The notes under the pieces were generated by a model. The model ran no database searches and was not told the DNA's origin. It saw only the letters and a list, made by a program, of their open reading frames with translations. The translations under genes were made by a program, and so were the position numbers. Of a stretch of DNA of 64,000 bases, positions 44,655 through 53,954 are shown in pieces. Positions within the stretch are counted from its first letter, which is position 1, and each line of letters begins with the position of its first letter. Source of the DNA: Paenibacillus hexagrammi (GTDB taxonomy: Bacteria > Bacillota > Bacilli > Paenibacillales > NBRC-103111); assembly GCF_021513275.1 (NCBI RefSeq), contig NZ_CP090978.1:1302001-1366000 (forward strand), read 5' to 3'.

Positions 44655-46401
44655 AACGAAAATTGTCTGTACCATCGGACCGGCAAGTGAATCACTGGAA
44701 AATCTGAAGAAGTTAGTGGAAGCGGGAATGAATGTTGCCCGTCTGAACTTCTCCCACGGAGACTTTGAGGAGCATGGCTCCCGTATCCGCAATCTGCGCA
44801 AGGCTTGTCAGGAAACGGGCAAGACGGTTGCGATTTTGCTTGATACGAAAGGTCCGGAGATTCGTACCGGTAAGCTGAAGGAAGAGCCGATTGAGCTCGT
44901 ACAGGACAAACATATTATTTTGACTACAGAAGAAATCCTCGGGGATGCAGACCGCCTTTCCGTTACTTATGAGAACTTGCCGCGTGATGTGGAAATCGGT
45001 TCGACGATCCTCATCGACGATGGTTTGATCGGTTTGACAGTCGTTGATATTCGCGGTACTGATATCGAATGCCGCATTGTCAACGGCGGAACGATTAAAA
45101 GTAAAAAGGGTGTTAACGTACCAGGCGTTAAAATCAGCCTGCCGGGTATTACGGAGAAAGACGCTAACGATATCATCTTCGGTATCGAACAAGGCGTAGA
45201 CTTTATTGCCGCTTCATTCGTTCGTAAAGCAAGCGACGTTATGGAAATCCGTGAGCTTTTGGAAAGACATAATGCGAATCATATCCAGATTATCAGTAAG
45301 ATCGAGAACCAAGAAGGTGTTGAGAACCTCGACGAAATTCTTGAAGTTTCTGACGGTCTGATGGTTGCCCGCGGTGATCTTGGCGTAGAAATTCCAGCAG
45401 AAGATGTACCGGTTGTACAAAAACAGATGATCAAGAAATGTAATATTGCAGGCAAGCCTGTTATTACAGCTACTATGATGTTAGATTCGATGCAGCGCAA
45501 TCCTCGTCCTACTCGCGCCGAAGCGAGTGACGTGGCCAACGCAGTATTCGACGGTACAGATGCGGTCATGTTGTCCGGTGAAACGGCTGCGGGTAAATAT
45601 CCTGTAGAATCCGTATTGACCATGGCTCGAATTGCGGAGCGTGCAGAAGCGGCTCTAGAATACAAAGAGATTTTCCTGCGACAAGCGCAAGCGCAGCAGG
45701 TTACAGTAACGGAAGCAATCAGCCAAGCTGTTGCGAACTCCGCACTAGAACTAGGAGCTAAAGCGATCCTGACCGCTACGGAAAGTGGATATACGGCTAG
45801 AATGGTATCTAAGTACCGTCCGAAAGCACCAATCATCGCGGTAACTCCGAATGATCAAGTTATTCGCAGACTTTCCCTCGTATGGGGCGTTATTCCGGTA
45901 AAAGGCGTTGAAGCTAAAACAACGGACGAGCTGTTCAACCTTGCTGTAGACAGCAGCATCAAATCAGGACTTGTGACACTGGGCGACATCGTGGTTATCA
46001 CAGCAGGCGTACCAGTAGGTCGCTCGGGAACCACAAACTTGATTAAAGTTCACCATGTCGGTGAAATGATTGCTAAAGGAACAGGTATCGGTACTCAAAC
46101 AGCAACAGGTAAAGTCATTACTGCACGTACCCCAGAAGAAGCGAACGAGAAGATGGTTGATGGTGCTGTTCTTGTTACGGTATCAACGGACAAAGAATAT
46201 ATGCCCGCTGTACAAAGAGCTTCTGCTTTAATTACAGAGGTGGGAGGTATTACTTCTCACGCTGCAGTAGTAGCATTAAGCTTGGGCATTCCAGTTATCG
46301 TAGGTGTTGACCGCGCGCTGGAACTGATTCAGGACGGTACCGAAGTATCCATCTACCCTGAAGTAGGGGTAATTTACTCCGGACAAGCTAAAGTATTGTA
46401 A
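44647..46401 (+). CDS. pyk: Pyruvate kinase
   Basis: 584-residue glycolytic enzyme making ATP and pyruvate from PEP. N-terminal TIM barrel interrupted by the B domain: [21 protein letters not shown] (about 29-39), the catalytic Lys region SKIENQEGV (about 218-226) and [12 protein letters not shown] (about 239-250). The C-terminal extension (about 475-584) is the PEP-utilizer mobile domain with [12 protein letters not shown], as in Bacillus-type Pyk; its His makes it look like a phosphohistidine domain. Start ATG 44647 behind AGGAGGG. A terminator follows. Confidence 0.97.
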   Translation: MRKTKIVCTIGPASESLENLKKLVEAGMNVARLNFSHGDFEEHGSRIRNLRKACQETGKTVAILLDTKGPEIRTGKLKEEPIELVQDKHIILTTEEILGDADRLSVTYENLPRDVEIGSTILIDDGLIGLTVVDIRGTDIECRIVNGGTIKSKKGVNVPGVKISLPGITEKDANDIIFGIEQGVDFIAASFVRKASDVMEIRELLERHNANHIQIISKIENQEGVENLDEILEVSDGLMVARGDLGVEIPAEDVPVVQKQMIKKCNIAGKPVITATMMLDSMQRNPRPTRAEASDVANAVFDGTDAVMLSGETAAGKYPVESVLTMARIAERAEAALEYKEIFLRQAQAQQVTVTEAISQAVANSALELGAKAILTATESGYTARMVSKYRPKAPIIAVTPNDQVIRRLSLVWGVIPVKGVEAKTTDELFNLAVDSSIKSGLVTLGDIVVITAGVPVGRSGTTNLIKVHHVGEMIAKGTGIGTQTATGKVITARTPEEANEKMVDGAVLVTVSTDKEYMPAVQRASALITEVGGITSHAAVVALSLGIPVIVGVDRALELIQDGTEVSIYPEVGVIYSGQAKVL

Positions 46402-46412
46402 TTGAAATCAGC

Positions 46413-46451
46413 AAGAGTGAAGCGAGTATATGCTCGTCTTCACTCTTTTTT
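46413..46451 (+). terminator. Terminator after pyk
   Basis: AAGAGTGAAGCGAG pairs with CTCG-T-CTTCACTCTT, followed by TTTTT; ends 20 bp before the thioesterase gene. Confidence 0.88.
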
Positions 46452-46470
46452 GTAGGAGGATGTATAAGTT

Positions 46471-46914
46471 ATGCATCAAGAGAAATGGTATGAACATCAG
46501 CTTCGGGTCCGATACCAGGAAACCGATCAAATGGGAGTTGTCTATCATGCCAATTATTTGACATGGATGGAGATCGGCAGAACCGAACTGATACGGGGAA
46601 TGGGGTATCCCTACAGGCTTATTGAATCCAAAGGACTTCTACTGCCCCTAGTGGAGGCTGATATGAAATTTAAACAGCCAGCTAGATATGATGATTTGGT
46701 TGCCATCTATACGCGAGTCTCCGGTTATTCAAGTGTGCGTTTGGAATTTGCATATGAGATTCGCAGACAAAATAGCCCTATTTCACCTGCTGGCGATTTG
46801 TTAGTTACAGGGACTACCAAGCATGTTTGGGTGAATCCTTCATGGAAGCCAGTACGTATAGAAAAGGAAGAGCCCGCTCTTTGGAGGCTGCTGACGGATG
46901 AGTCATCATCCTGA
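46471..46914 (+). CDS. YbgC-type acyl-CoA thioesterase
   Basis: 147-residue hotdog-fold enzyme of the 4-hydroxybenzoyl-CoA thioesterase/YbgC family. The signature YQETDQMGVVYHANYL (residues 14-29) holds the catalytic Asp. It hydrolyses short-chain or aromatic acyl-CoA esters in the cytosol; exact substrate unknown. ATG 46471 behind TAGGAGGA. A terminator hairpin overlaps its last codons. Confidence 0.9.
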   Translation: MHQEKWYEHQLRVRYQETDQMGVVYHANYLTWMEIGRTELIRGMGYPYRLIESKGLLLPLVEADMKFKQPARYDDLVAIYTRVSGYSSVRLEFAYEIRRQNSPISPAGDLLVTGTTKHVWVNPSWKPVRIEKEEPALWRLLTDESSS

Positions 46915-46925
46915 TGGCTTTTTTA
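46901..46925 (+). terminator. Terminator overlapping the thioesterase stop
   Basis: AGTCATCA / TGATGGCT stem with a 3-base loop followed by TTTTTT. Confidence 0.6.
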
Positions 46926-46953
46926 TGGGCCTAATCTTTAGGAGTTGATCAAC

Positions 46954-47349
46954 TTGTACCGACTGCTTCTTGCTTTGTTCATTGTTGTGCCAGCTGTAGA
47001 GTTGACATTATTGATCACCTTGGGTCATTGGATCGGAGGATGGACGACTTTTGCGCTTATTTTGCTAAGCGGTTTTTTGGGAGCTTACTTTGCAAAACGT
47101 GAAGGTAAGAAGGTATGGGAGTATGCGAAGTACGAGTGGTCTAAAGGGCAAATGCCGACACAGCAGCTGCTTGATGGAATTTGTATCTTCATTGGCGGTT
47201 TGCTCATGATTACACCAGGTATTGTTACGGATATTCTAGGCTTCCTGCTTGTGTTACCTTGGACGCGTCCCATTTTTAAAGTATTGCTTATGGCTGTTCT
47301 TCAGAAAAGGATAGGAAGAAGGTATAGAAAGCATGACTGTATTCAATAA
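46954..47349 (+). CDS. fxsA: FxsA family membrane protein
   Basis: 131-residue cytoplasmic membrane protein of the FxsA family (suppressor of F exclusion of phage T7 in E. coli); four hydrophobic segments with PAVELTLLITLGHWIGG (N-terminal signature) and MITPGIVTDILGFLLVLP. Start chosen as TTG 46954, because AGGAG lies at 46940-46944; the TTG at 46945 would overlap the SD. B. subtilis has the same gene (ytzA) next to pyk and ytvI. Physiological role in Firmicutes unknown. Confidence 0.9.
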   Translation: MYRLLLALFIVVPAVELTLLITLGHWIGGWTTFALILLSGFLGAYFAKREGKKVWEYAKYEWSKGQMPTQQLLDGICIFIGGLLMITPGIVTDILGFLLVLPWTRPIFKVLLMAVLQKRIGRRYRKHDCIQ

Positions 47350-47353
47350 AACA

Positions 47354-47393
47354 GGCCCGGCGCTCCGATCATTCGGAAGCCGAGCCCTTTTTT
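47354..47393. terminator. Terminator between convergent fxsA and ytvI
   Basis: GGCCCGGC...CTCCGA pairs with TCGGAA...GCCGAGCCC, followed by TTTTTT on the + strand. Confidence 0.8.
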
Positions 47394-48493
47394 ATATAAG
47401 AGGCGATATCGTGAAAAATTCTTGCCCGATAAAAAGCGGAGAAGATAACAAGCGAAACCGGTCCAACGATAAGTCCTCCTAGACCAAACAGCTTTAAACC
47501 CACAAACATAGCGATTAAAGTGGCTAGCGGGTCAAGGCCTACGCTGGATGCCAATACCTTGGGCTCCATGATCTGCCGCGCTATCAGAATCACACCATAG
47601 AGCACGCTAAGTCCAATACCTAGATAAATGTTGCCTTGCGCAAAGAATACATAAAGAATCCAAGGAACCATGACCGCACCTGTTCCCAGATATGGCATGA
47701 GATCAGCAAGTCCTGTCAATAAGCCAATGGTGATCGCGTAGGGGACTCTTAGAACAAGAAGACCGATAATGACGACCAATGCAGTCATGGATACGAGAAT
47801 GAGTTGGGCTTTGATGTACCCGAACAATGCTTTCTGTAGGTCGGTTCGGATAAGCCTGGAGGTCTTTACAACGGCATCCGATAGAATACCGGAATAGCGG
47901 CTAATGATTTGATACCAATCTTTATTAATGAAGAACGTCGCCAGAAGAACGATGATCGTTAGTGTTGCAATATTCGGGAGCGAGGTCAGCAGCTTCTTTA
48001 AGGTGTCAAACACATAGCCAATCACGAGCTTGCTTACATCGGCGATGGAGCCTGCAGTTGATGATAAATTGTTGTTTACGGTTTCCTGATATTTTGGATT
48101 ATTTTCAAAAAACTCGTTGATTCTCTCGATAATGTCTTGGAATGTTGTTGAATTGATAAATACATTAAACTGGGCGACCCATTCGTTAATCTGTTCTTGA
48201 AGCGTATCTGCCAGTGAACCGAGCTCAACGACAATATTGGCCACCAGGAGGGTAATTGCAGTGATCATCCCGCCCAAGAAGAGTAACATGGAAACCGTCA
48301 CGGCTAACCAACGTGGAAACCTCAGCTTATAATGAAAAATTCCAACAAGCGGGTTTAACATGAAGGCAAGCAGCCAACCAAAAAGAAACGGATAAATAAG
48401 CGGTGTTACATAATAGATGAACAAGCCGATGATGAAAACGATCAGCGATACCCAAATGCCCCTAAAAATTTGGTGAACTAATTTCGGATTCAA
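47369..48493 (-). CDS. ytvI: Sporulation integral membrane protein YtvI (AI-2E family)
   Basis: 374-residue protein, about eight hydrophobic helices in the AI-2E/PerM layout; DLMPYLGTGAVMVPWILY (about residues 270-287) and RQIMEPKVLASSVGLDPLATL (split across helix ends) are the conserved elements. Position next to fxsA and upstream of citZ matches B. subtilis ytvI, and I annotate it as the orthologue rather than the copy at 11515. No strong SD is seen; ATG 48493 follows GAGAGGATCTGCC at a distance. Substrate unknown. Confidence 0.85.
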   Translation of the reverse strand: MNPKLVHQIFRGIWVSLIVFIIGLFIYYVTPLIYPFLFGWLLAFMLNPLVGIFHYKLRFPRWLAVTVSMLLFLGGMITAITLLVANIVVELGSLADTLQEQINEWVAQFNVFINSTTFQDIIERINEFFENNPKYQETVNNNLSSTAGSIADVSKLVIGYVFDTLKKLLTSLPNIATLTIIVLLATFFINKDWYQIISRYSGILSDAVVKTSRLIRTDLQKALFGYIKAQLILVSMTALVVIIGLLVLRVPYAITIGLLTGLADLMPYLGTGAVMVPWILYVFFAQGNIYLGIGLSVLYGVILIARQIMEPKVLASSVGLDPLATLIAMFVGLKLFGLGGLIVGPVSLVIFSAFYRARIFHDIASYIKKGSASE

Positions 48494-48613
48494 GATATTT
48501 ATGGCAGATCCTCTCCTTGCTTGATTAGCCAGCTATCTGGAATGTCTAGAATTATGTTTTTCCACATAATTGTATTGTAACACCCTTTTTCAGGAAAGCG
48601 AAAATCCCAAACC

Positions 48614-48652
48614 TTTACAAAAACTTAACATTAGCAAATGGTATACCTTACA
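48614..48652 (+). promoter_or_regulatory. Candidate Pho box upstream of ppk
   Basis: TTTACA (48614-48619), TTAACA (48625-48630) and CTTACA (48647-48652) lie on an 11-bp grid (offsets 0, 11, 33), the spacing of PhoP-binding TT(A/T/C)A(C/T)A repeats; the repeat at offset 22 is not conserved. It lies 78 bp before the ppk start. Confidence 0.5.
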
Positions 48653-48729
48653 TTGTCCGATCAGACAGGTCATAGTACAATAAATATATCAATATTGATT
48701 AAAAATTGGAATTTACTTACGGAGGCACT

Positions 48730-50853
48730 ATGAGTATTGCGAGAGAACCGGTGGCGAAGGAAGTCAAAGACGTTAGAGTTGTTAATGAGGTTTCTTCGAT
48801 GTACCTGAATCGGGATTTGAGCTGGATTGAATTTAACAGACGCGTTTTGGAGGAAGCTCAAGACCCCAGCACACCGCTGCTCGAGCGGGTTAAATTTTTG
48901 TCGATTGTTTCTAGCAATTTAGATGAATTTATGAGTGTTCGTGTCGCCGGTCTGAAGGATCAGATGAAGGCGGGCTATAACAAAAAAGATTTTACCGGCT
49001 ATACCCCTGCGGGCTTGATAAAGCGAATTATGAAACGAACAGCAAAGATGGTATCGGAGCAATACAAAGCGTACCGTGAAGTGTCGCGACTGCTCATGAA
49101 AGAGGGCATTGTTTTTACCGAATATGAAGAGCTCAACATCAGCCAGAAGAAGGCCATGGACGCCTACTACCACGATATTATTTTTCCAGTCTTGACACCT
49201 ATGGCGGTAGACCAGAGCCGGCCGTTTCCGCTTGTACATAATCAGTCCGTATATTTGGCCGTTGTTCTAGTTCGTGATGGAGACGATCCGGACGATGACC
49301 CCTATTTTGCAATCGTACAGGTACCAAGTAATTTATCCAGGTACATACCTGTTCCGACACGCACCAATAGTAAGAAGCAGGAATTTATTTTGTTGGAAGA
49401 GTTGATCGAGCATCATATCCAATCATTGTTTAGCGGATATATCCCGATCGCGGTACATGCGTTTAGGTTGACTAGAAATGCAGATTTGACACTGAATGAA
49501 GAAGGCGCCGAGGATCTTCTCGAGGAAATTGAGAAGGAGCTGCGCCGCCGCAGATGGGGCTCGCCGGTTCGGTTGGAAGTACAGCAAGGCATGCACCCTT
49601 ATGCACTATCCCAGCTGCAGGATGAATTTGAGATCAATGAGAATGTTTTTGAAATCGACGGTCCGCTGGACCTGACTTATTTTATGAAGCTGGCCGGAGG
49701 ATTGCAAGGCTTTGATCATTTGCGCTTTCCGCGAATCACAGCTAAGTACCCTGTTGAGTTCGAAGACGTCGAGGATTTCTTTACGCTATTAAAGCAGCAG
49801 GATGTCCTATTACATCACCCCTATGAATCTTTCGATGCTGTGACAGATTTTGTCGTACAGGCGGCATATGACCCGCAGGTGCTGGCAATTAAGATGACGC
49901 TGTACAGGGTCAGCGGAAATTCACCGATTATTCAGGCCTTGGCCAGAGCAGCCGAATCAGGCAAGCAGGTAACGGTAGTCGTTGAGCTAAAGGCTAGGTT
50001 CGATGAAGAACGCAACATTGCTTGGGCAAGGAAGCTTGAAAAGTCGGGCTGTCATGTGGTGTACGGGCTAGTCGGATTAAAAACACATGCGAAAATTACG
50101 CTGGTAGTCAGACAGGAAGATAATACGCTGCGAAGATATGTTCATGTGGGTACGGGCAATTATAATGACAGCACGGCTAGACTTTACACAGATGTTGGTT
50201 TGTTCACCTCTCATGGGGTTATCGGGGAAGATGCTTCTGCGCTTTTTAACGAAATTACCGGCTATTCGGCTCCGCACGACTGGCAGGCTTTTGCCGTTGC
50301 TCCGACGGATTTGAAGGATAAACTATTTGAATTGATTGAAAGGGAAGCGGAGCATGCTAGGGCAGGTAGACCGGCTCACATTATCGCGAAAATGAACTCG
50401 CTTTCCAACCAACAGATGGTTGATGCACTGTATGCCGCGTCACAAGCTGGTGTAAAGATCGATCTGATCATTCGCGGAGTTTGCTGCCTTCGTCCTGGCG
50501 TACCAGGCCTTAGTGAGAATATCACGGTTCGAAGCATCGTTGACCGCTTCTTGGAGCATTCTCGGAGCTACTATTTTGAGAATGGCGGTCATGTGGATGT
50601 GTATCTGTCGTCTGCGGATTGGATGACGCGCAATCTGACCAGACGGATCGAGCTCATGTGTCCGGTATTCGATAATACGCTCAAGAAAATGATGATTCAA
50701 ATCTTGCGATTGAGCTTGAATGATAATGTCAAGGCTAGAGAGTTGATGCCTAATGGTATGTACATGAGGGTAAAAAACGAACTGACCCCTTATCGGAGCC
50801 AGTTCGAGGCTTTGAAGATTACATCTTGGAAAAAACTCCAGCTTGAGCCTTAA
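48730..50853 (+). CDS. ppk: Polyphosphate kinase PPK1
   Basis: 707-residue enzyme that reversibly makes long-chain polyphosphate from ATP. N-terminal domain with YLNRDLSWIEFNRRVLEEA (about 28-46); head domain; C-terminal catalytic phospholipase D-like domains with ALARAAESGKQVTVVVELKA (in pieces) and the phosphohistidine region VGLKTHAKITLV (about 450-461) and VGTGNYND. Start ATG 48730 behind GGAGG, not an upstream TTG. Its 3' end overlaps the ppx 3' end by 35 bp on opposite strands. Pho-box-like repeats upstream suggest induction by phosphate limitation. Confidence 0.95.
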   Translation: MSIAREPVAKEVKDVRVVNEVSSMYLNRDLSWIEFNRRVLEEAQDPSTPLLERVKFLSIVSSNLDEFMSVRVAGLKDQMKAGYNKKDFTGYTPAGLIKRIMKRTAKMVSEQYKAYREVSRLLMKEGIVFTEYEELNISQKKAMDAYYHDIIFPVLTPMAVDQSRPFPLVHNQSVYLAVVLVRDGDDPDDDPYFAIVQVPSNLSRYIPVPTRTNSKKQEFILLEELIEHHIQSLFSGYIPIAVHAFRLTRNADLTLNEEGAEDLLEEIEKELRRRRWGSPVRLEVQQGMHPYALSQLQDEFEINENVFEIDGPLDLTYFMKLAGGLQGFDHLRFPRITAKYPVEFEDVEDFFTLLKQQDVLLHHPYESFDAVTDFVVQAAYDPQVLAIKMTLYRVSGNSPIIQALARAAESGKQVTVVVELKARFDEERNIAWARKLEKSGCHVVYGLVGLKTHAKITLVVRQEDNTLRRYVHVGTGNYNDSTARLYTDVGLFTSHGVIGEDASALFNEITGYSAPHDWQAFAVAPTDLKDKLFELIEREAEHARAGRPAHIIAKMNSLSNQQMVDALYAASQAGVKIDLIIRGVCCLRPGVPGLSENITVRSIVDRFLEHSRSYYFENGGHVDVYLSSADWMTRNLTRRIELMCPVFDNTLKKMMIQILRLSLNDNVKARELMPNGMYMRVKNELTPYRSQFEALKITSWKKLQLEP

Positions 50854-52348
50854 GTGACAGTCCCCAAGCTTTCTCGAATTCTTTAGTGAAATCGGCGATC
50901 TCGCGCATCTCGGCAGCGGCGCTGTGGGAGCACAATAGCTTAAGCAGCATGGTTTTGCCTTCAACTGCGATCACTATGTCTTGAATCGGCTGTGTTTCAC
51001 TCCGGTCGAGACCTGCTGCTAACTGTACCAGGGTACCTAGTTGATTGACCACTGTTTCGTCGGATTCTTCCAGAATGTCCTTGTACGTTGAGGCCAGTTG
51101 GTGGGTCCGGCTTTTTGTTTTATGCGATGCGATCAGCGAGCAAAGCACGATTTCGCGATGGCTTAGACCATCGATCCGCGCCTGCGCAATCATATATTGC
51201 GTATGCTTGGTAAATTGATAGTAATTAATGCTGGAACCGATTCGATAGAGCAAGGATGCTGCGTGCACGTAAGATCTGTATCTTGCTGGCAGAGTAAGTA
51301 TCGGTGCCAGAAAATCGAAAAGCTGCAGCGCGAGCTTGTTAACCTGTTTGACATGCTCAAGCACACCGCCCGGATGAAGCTGGAGCATATTATGAATGCT
51401 TTCTTCCAACACATTGTTAAGCTGCGGCTTGTCGGGATTCAGCATTTCATAGAAAAGGCCATCCCGCAATCCCGATCCGCTTATGATAAATTGGGAGGCG
51501 CGAGTCTCTTCGTAAATAACGCTGAGAATCTCCAAACCTGGAATGATGATATCAGCGCGCTCTTTGGCGAGGCCGTCTATTTTTTCTCTTTTCCAGTGGT
51601 AAAGACGATAGCAAAGTTAGAAAATTTTCGATCTCCCCTGGCTTAATCATGTAGTTATGTGCAAGCTGGAGCGAATATTTGTTTTTTTTCTGGCTCATTT
51701 TACCGAGTGTACGGATCGTCCCGCCAAGTCCGACCATAGGAAGTCCCGGAGCTGATTGTATCCAAGGGTGAAGGGCAAGCGCATCTTGTACCATCTGGCG
51801 AATTTGGAGGAGCTCCTCTTCAAGAGAGCCCCGCTAGAGATATATTGACGTGCCGTATTGACCGCGCCAAACGGAAAGGAATGGCTGTAAACAAGCATCC
51901 GATCCCGAAAAAGGGTCACCTCTGTGCTTCCCCCTCCGATATCGATAATGAGGCCGTCTTGTATATCAATCGTATTGATGACTCCAAGAAAACCGTATCT
52001 AGCCTCTTCTTCTCCGCTCAGTACTTCGATCTGGAGTCCTGTATGCTCATCGAGTACCCTGACAATCTCCTGACTGTTCCCAGCATTACGTATGGCAGCG
52101 GTAGCGACGACTCTCATATCTGTAACTTTGTAAGAACGGCACAGAGTCGCGTAGTGGGAGAGGGTAGGTACGATGGATAAAATATCCTGCATCTTCATGA
52201 GACCGTCTTGTCCGATTCGTTCACTGAGTCGTGCAGCATTTTTATGCTCGCTGACAACCCGGTAGGAACCTCCGAAGTGTTCGTAAATCACCAAGCGAAT
52301 GGAATTTGAGCCTATATCAATGACACCTGTATAGGAGATATTGTTCAT
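50819..52348 (-). CDS. ppx: Exopolyphosphatase (Ppx/GppA family), frame interrupted twice
   Basis: Hydrolyses polyphosphate (or pppGpp). Three consecutive frames carry one protein: IDIGSNSIRLVIYE ... IIDIGGGSTEV (ASKHA ATP-fold motifs) to about 51820; VGLGGTIRTLGKMSQ to about 51582; then ILSVIYEETRASQFIISG with the C-terminal HD-like helical domain to 50819. One missing base at about 51819-51822 and one extra T in the T6 run at 51580-51585 explain both breaks; the second gives EKRKIDGLAKERADIIIPG, the family consensus. Corrected length is 509 residues, normal for Ppx. ATG 52348 behind AAGGAGA. Confidence 0.88.
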
Positions 52349-52520
52349 GTGAGGTCTCCTTCTGCTTCAGAAATCTTTGATGCTTGCCTTCCATTGTATC
52401 AATCGGAAGTGCGAACGACAAACTTTTCCTGCTTGTTCCGTATAATTCATCAAAATTAACAAAAACTTGTATCGTGCCTTTTGAGCCCGAATTCCGTCAA
52501 AAAGATTCTTTATGGTAGTG

Positions 52521-52535
52521 ATAATGAAGTTTTAT
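52521..52535. promoter_or_regulatory. CcpC-type operator upstream of citZ
   Basis: ATAA-N7-TTAT, the dyad recognised by the citrate-responsive repressor CcpC in B. subtilis citZ and citB. It ends 11 bp before the -35 of the citZ promoter. Confidence 0.55.
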
Positions 52536-52546
52536 GTGCGGTTTTC

Positions 52547-52575
52547 TTCACTTACCAAGTAAAATCCTTTATTAT
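52547..52575 (+). promoter_or_regulatory. SigA promoter of citZ
   Basis: TTCACT (52547-52552), 17-bp spacer, TATTAT (52570-52575), 57 bp before the citZ start. Confidence 0.6.
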
Positions 52576-52631
52576 TAAATGTAAGGTATAAGCAATACTA
52601 TGCGAATTCAAGTAGCTAAGGAGAGATTTCC

Positions 52632-53744
52632 ATGACTGCAACCAAAGGTTTGGAAGGCATTGTAGCCACAACCTCGTCAATCAGCTCCATCGTGGACGGC
52701 GTTTTAACGTATCGCGGGATCGATATTGATGACCTCGCAGAAAATGCGACATTTGAAGAAGTGATCTACCTGCTCTGGTTTGGCAAGCTGCCTAACCAAG
52801 AAGAGCTTACTAAACTGCAAAACGATCTTAATGCAAGCAGTGAGGTTCCTACTGCTGTCATTGAACAAATGAAGCTATATCCTAAAGATGTTAATTCCAT
52901 GGCAGCGCTTCGCACAGCTGTATCCAGCCTAGCGCTTTATGATGCTGAGGCGAACGACATGAGCGCGGAATCCAATGTTCGCAAAGCGATCAAGCTGCAA
53001 GCGCAAGTTCCTACAATCATCGCTGCATTTGCGCGTATTCGCCAAGGTCTGGAGCCGATTGCATCCAAGGGCTATCCTTCCATTGCGGCTAACTTCCTGT
53101 ACCAAATGACAGGTAAAGAACCGGACAAGGTAGCCATTGAAGCATTGGACAAGGCGTTGGTTCTTCACGCTGACCACGAGCTGAATGCTTCTACATTTGC
53201 AGCGCGTGTTACAGTTGCTACGCTTACAGATATTTATTCCGGTATTACTTCAGCCATCGGAACTCTCAAAGGACCTCTTCACGGCGGCGCAAACGAAGCG
53301 GTAATGGCTATGCTTGAAGAAATCGGAACGATTGACAACGTAGTTCCATACATCAACGGCAAGCTTGAGCGTAAAGACAAAATCATGGGCTTCGGACACC
53401 GCGTATACAAAAACGGAGATCCTCGCGCCAAGCATCTGCAAAAAATGTCTCACGAGCTTGGTAAAATCACGGGCAACATGAAATGGTACGAAATGTCCAT
53501 TAAAGCTGACGATCTCGTGACAAGTCTTAAAGGCTTGAAGCCAAACGTTGACTTCTATTCCGCTTCTGTATATACAGCGCTGGAAATCCCTCGCGACCTG
53601 TTCACGCCGATTTTTGCAATCAGCCGAACTTCCGGATGGACAGCCCATATTCTGGAGCAGTACGAGAATAACCGTCTGATTCGTCCTCGTGCCGAATACA
53701 CAGGTCCAGTAAACCAGAAGTACGTTCCAATCAGCGAACGCTAA
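52632..53744 (+). CDS. citZ: Citrate synthase
   Basis: 370-residue type of citrate synthase found in Gram-positive bacteria, condensing acetyl-CoA and oxaloacetate. Catalytic motifs: HADHELNASTFAARV (first His, about residues 178-192), GPLHGGANEAV (second His, about 217-227), GFGHRVYKNGDPR (about 254-266) and the Asp in NVDFYSASVY (about 305-314). ATG 52632 behind AAGGAGAG. First gene of the citZ-icd-mdh TCA cluster; the preceding CcpC-like dyad suggests citrate-responsive repression. Confidence 0.97.
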   Translation: MTATKGLEGIVATTSSISSIVDGVLTYRGIDIDDLAENATFEEVIYLLWFGKLPNQEELTKLQNDLNASSEVPTAVIEQMKLYPKDVNSMAALRTAVSSLALYDAEANDMSAESNVRKAIKLQAQVPTIIAAFARIRQGLEPIASKGYPSIAANFLYQMTGKEPDKVAIEALDKALVLHADHELNASTFAARVTVATLTDIYSGITSAIGTLKGPLHGGANEAVMAMLEEIGTIDNVVPYINGKLERKDKIMGFGHRVYKNGDPRAKHLQKMSHELGKITGNMKWYEMSIKADDLVTSLKGLKPNVDFYSASVYTALEIPRDLFTPIFAISRTSGWTAHILEQYENNRLIRPRAEYTGPVNQKYVPISER

Positions 53745-53954
53745 TTTCATGCTTGAAGCTCATGGCGCGGGCTGTTCGGTACCCGTCCTGGCGTGTGCCG
53801 GGAAGTGGCCGTAACTCCCGTTGCTTTTTGCGCGCTCAAGCGGCTGCTTATGCGGCTATAACGAGATATCATTATATTAATAATGTGCTTGTTAGGTGAA
53901 TTCAGCGGAACGTGATATTTTATATAAGGACAAATTTATTTAGGAGGAAATACA

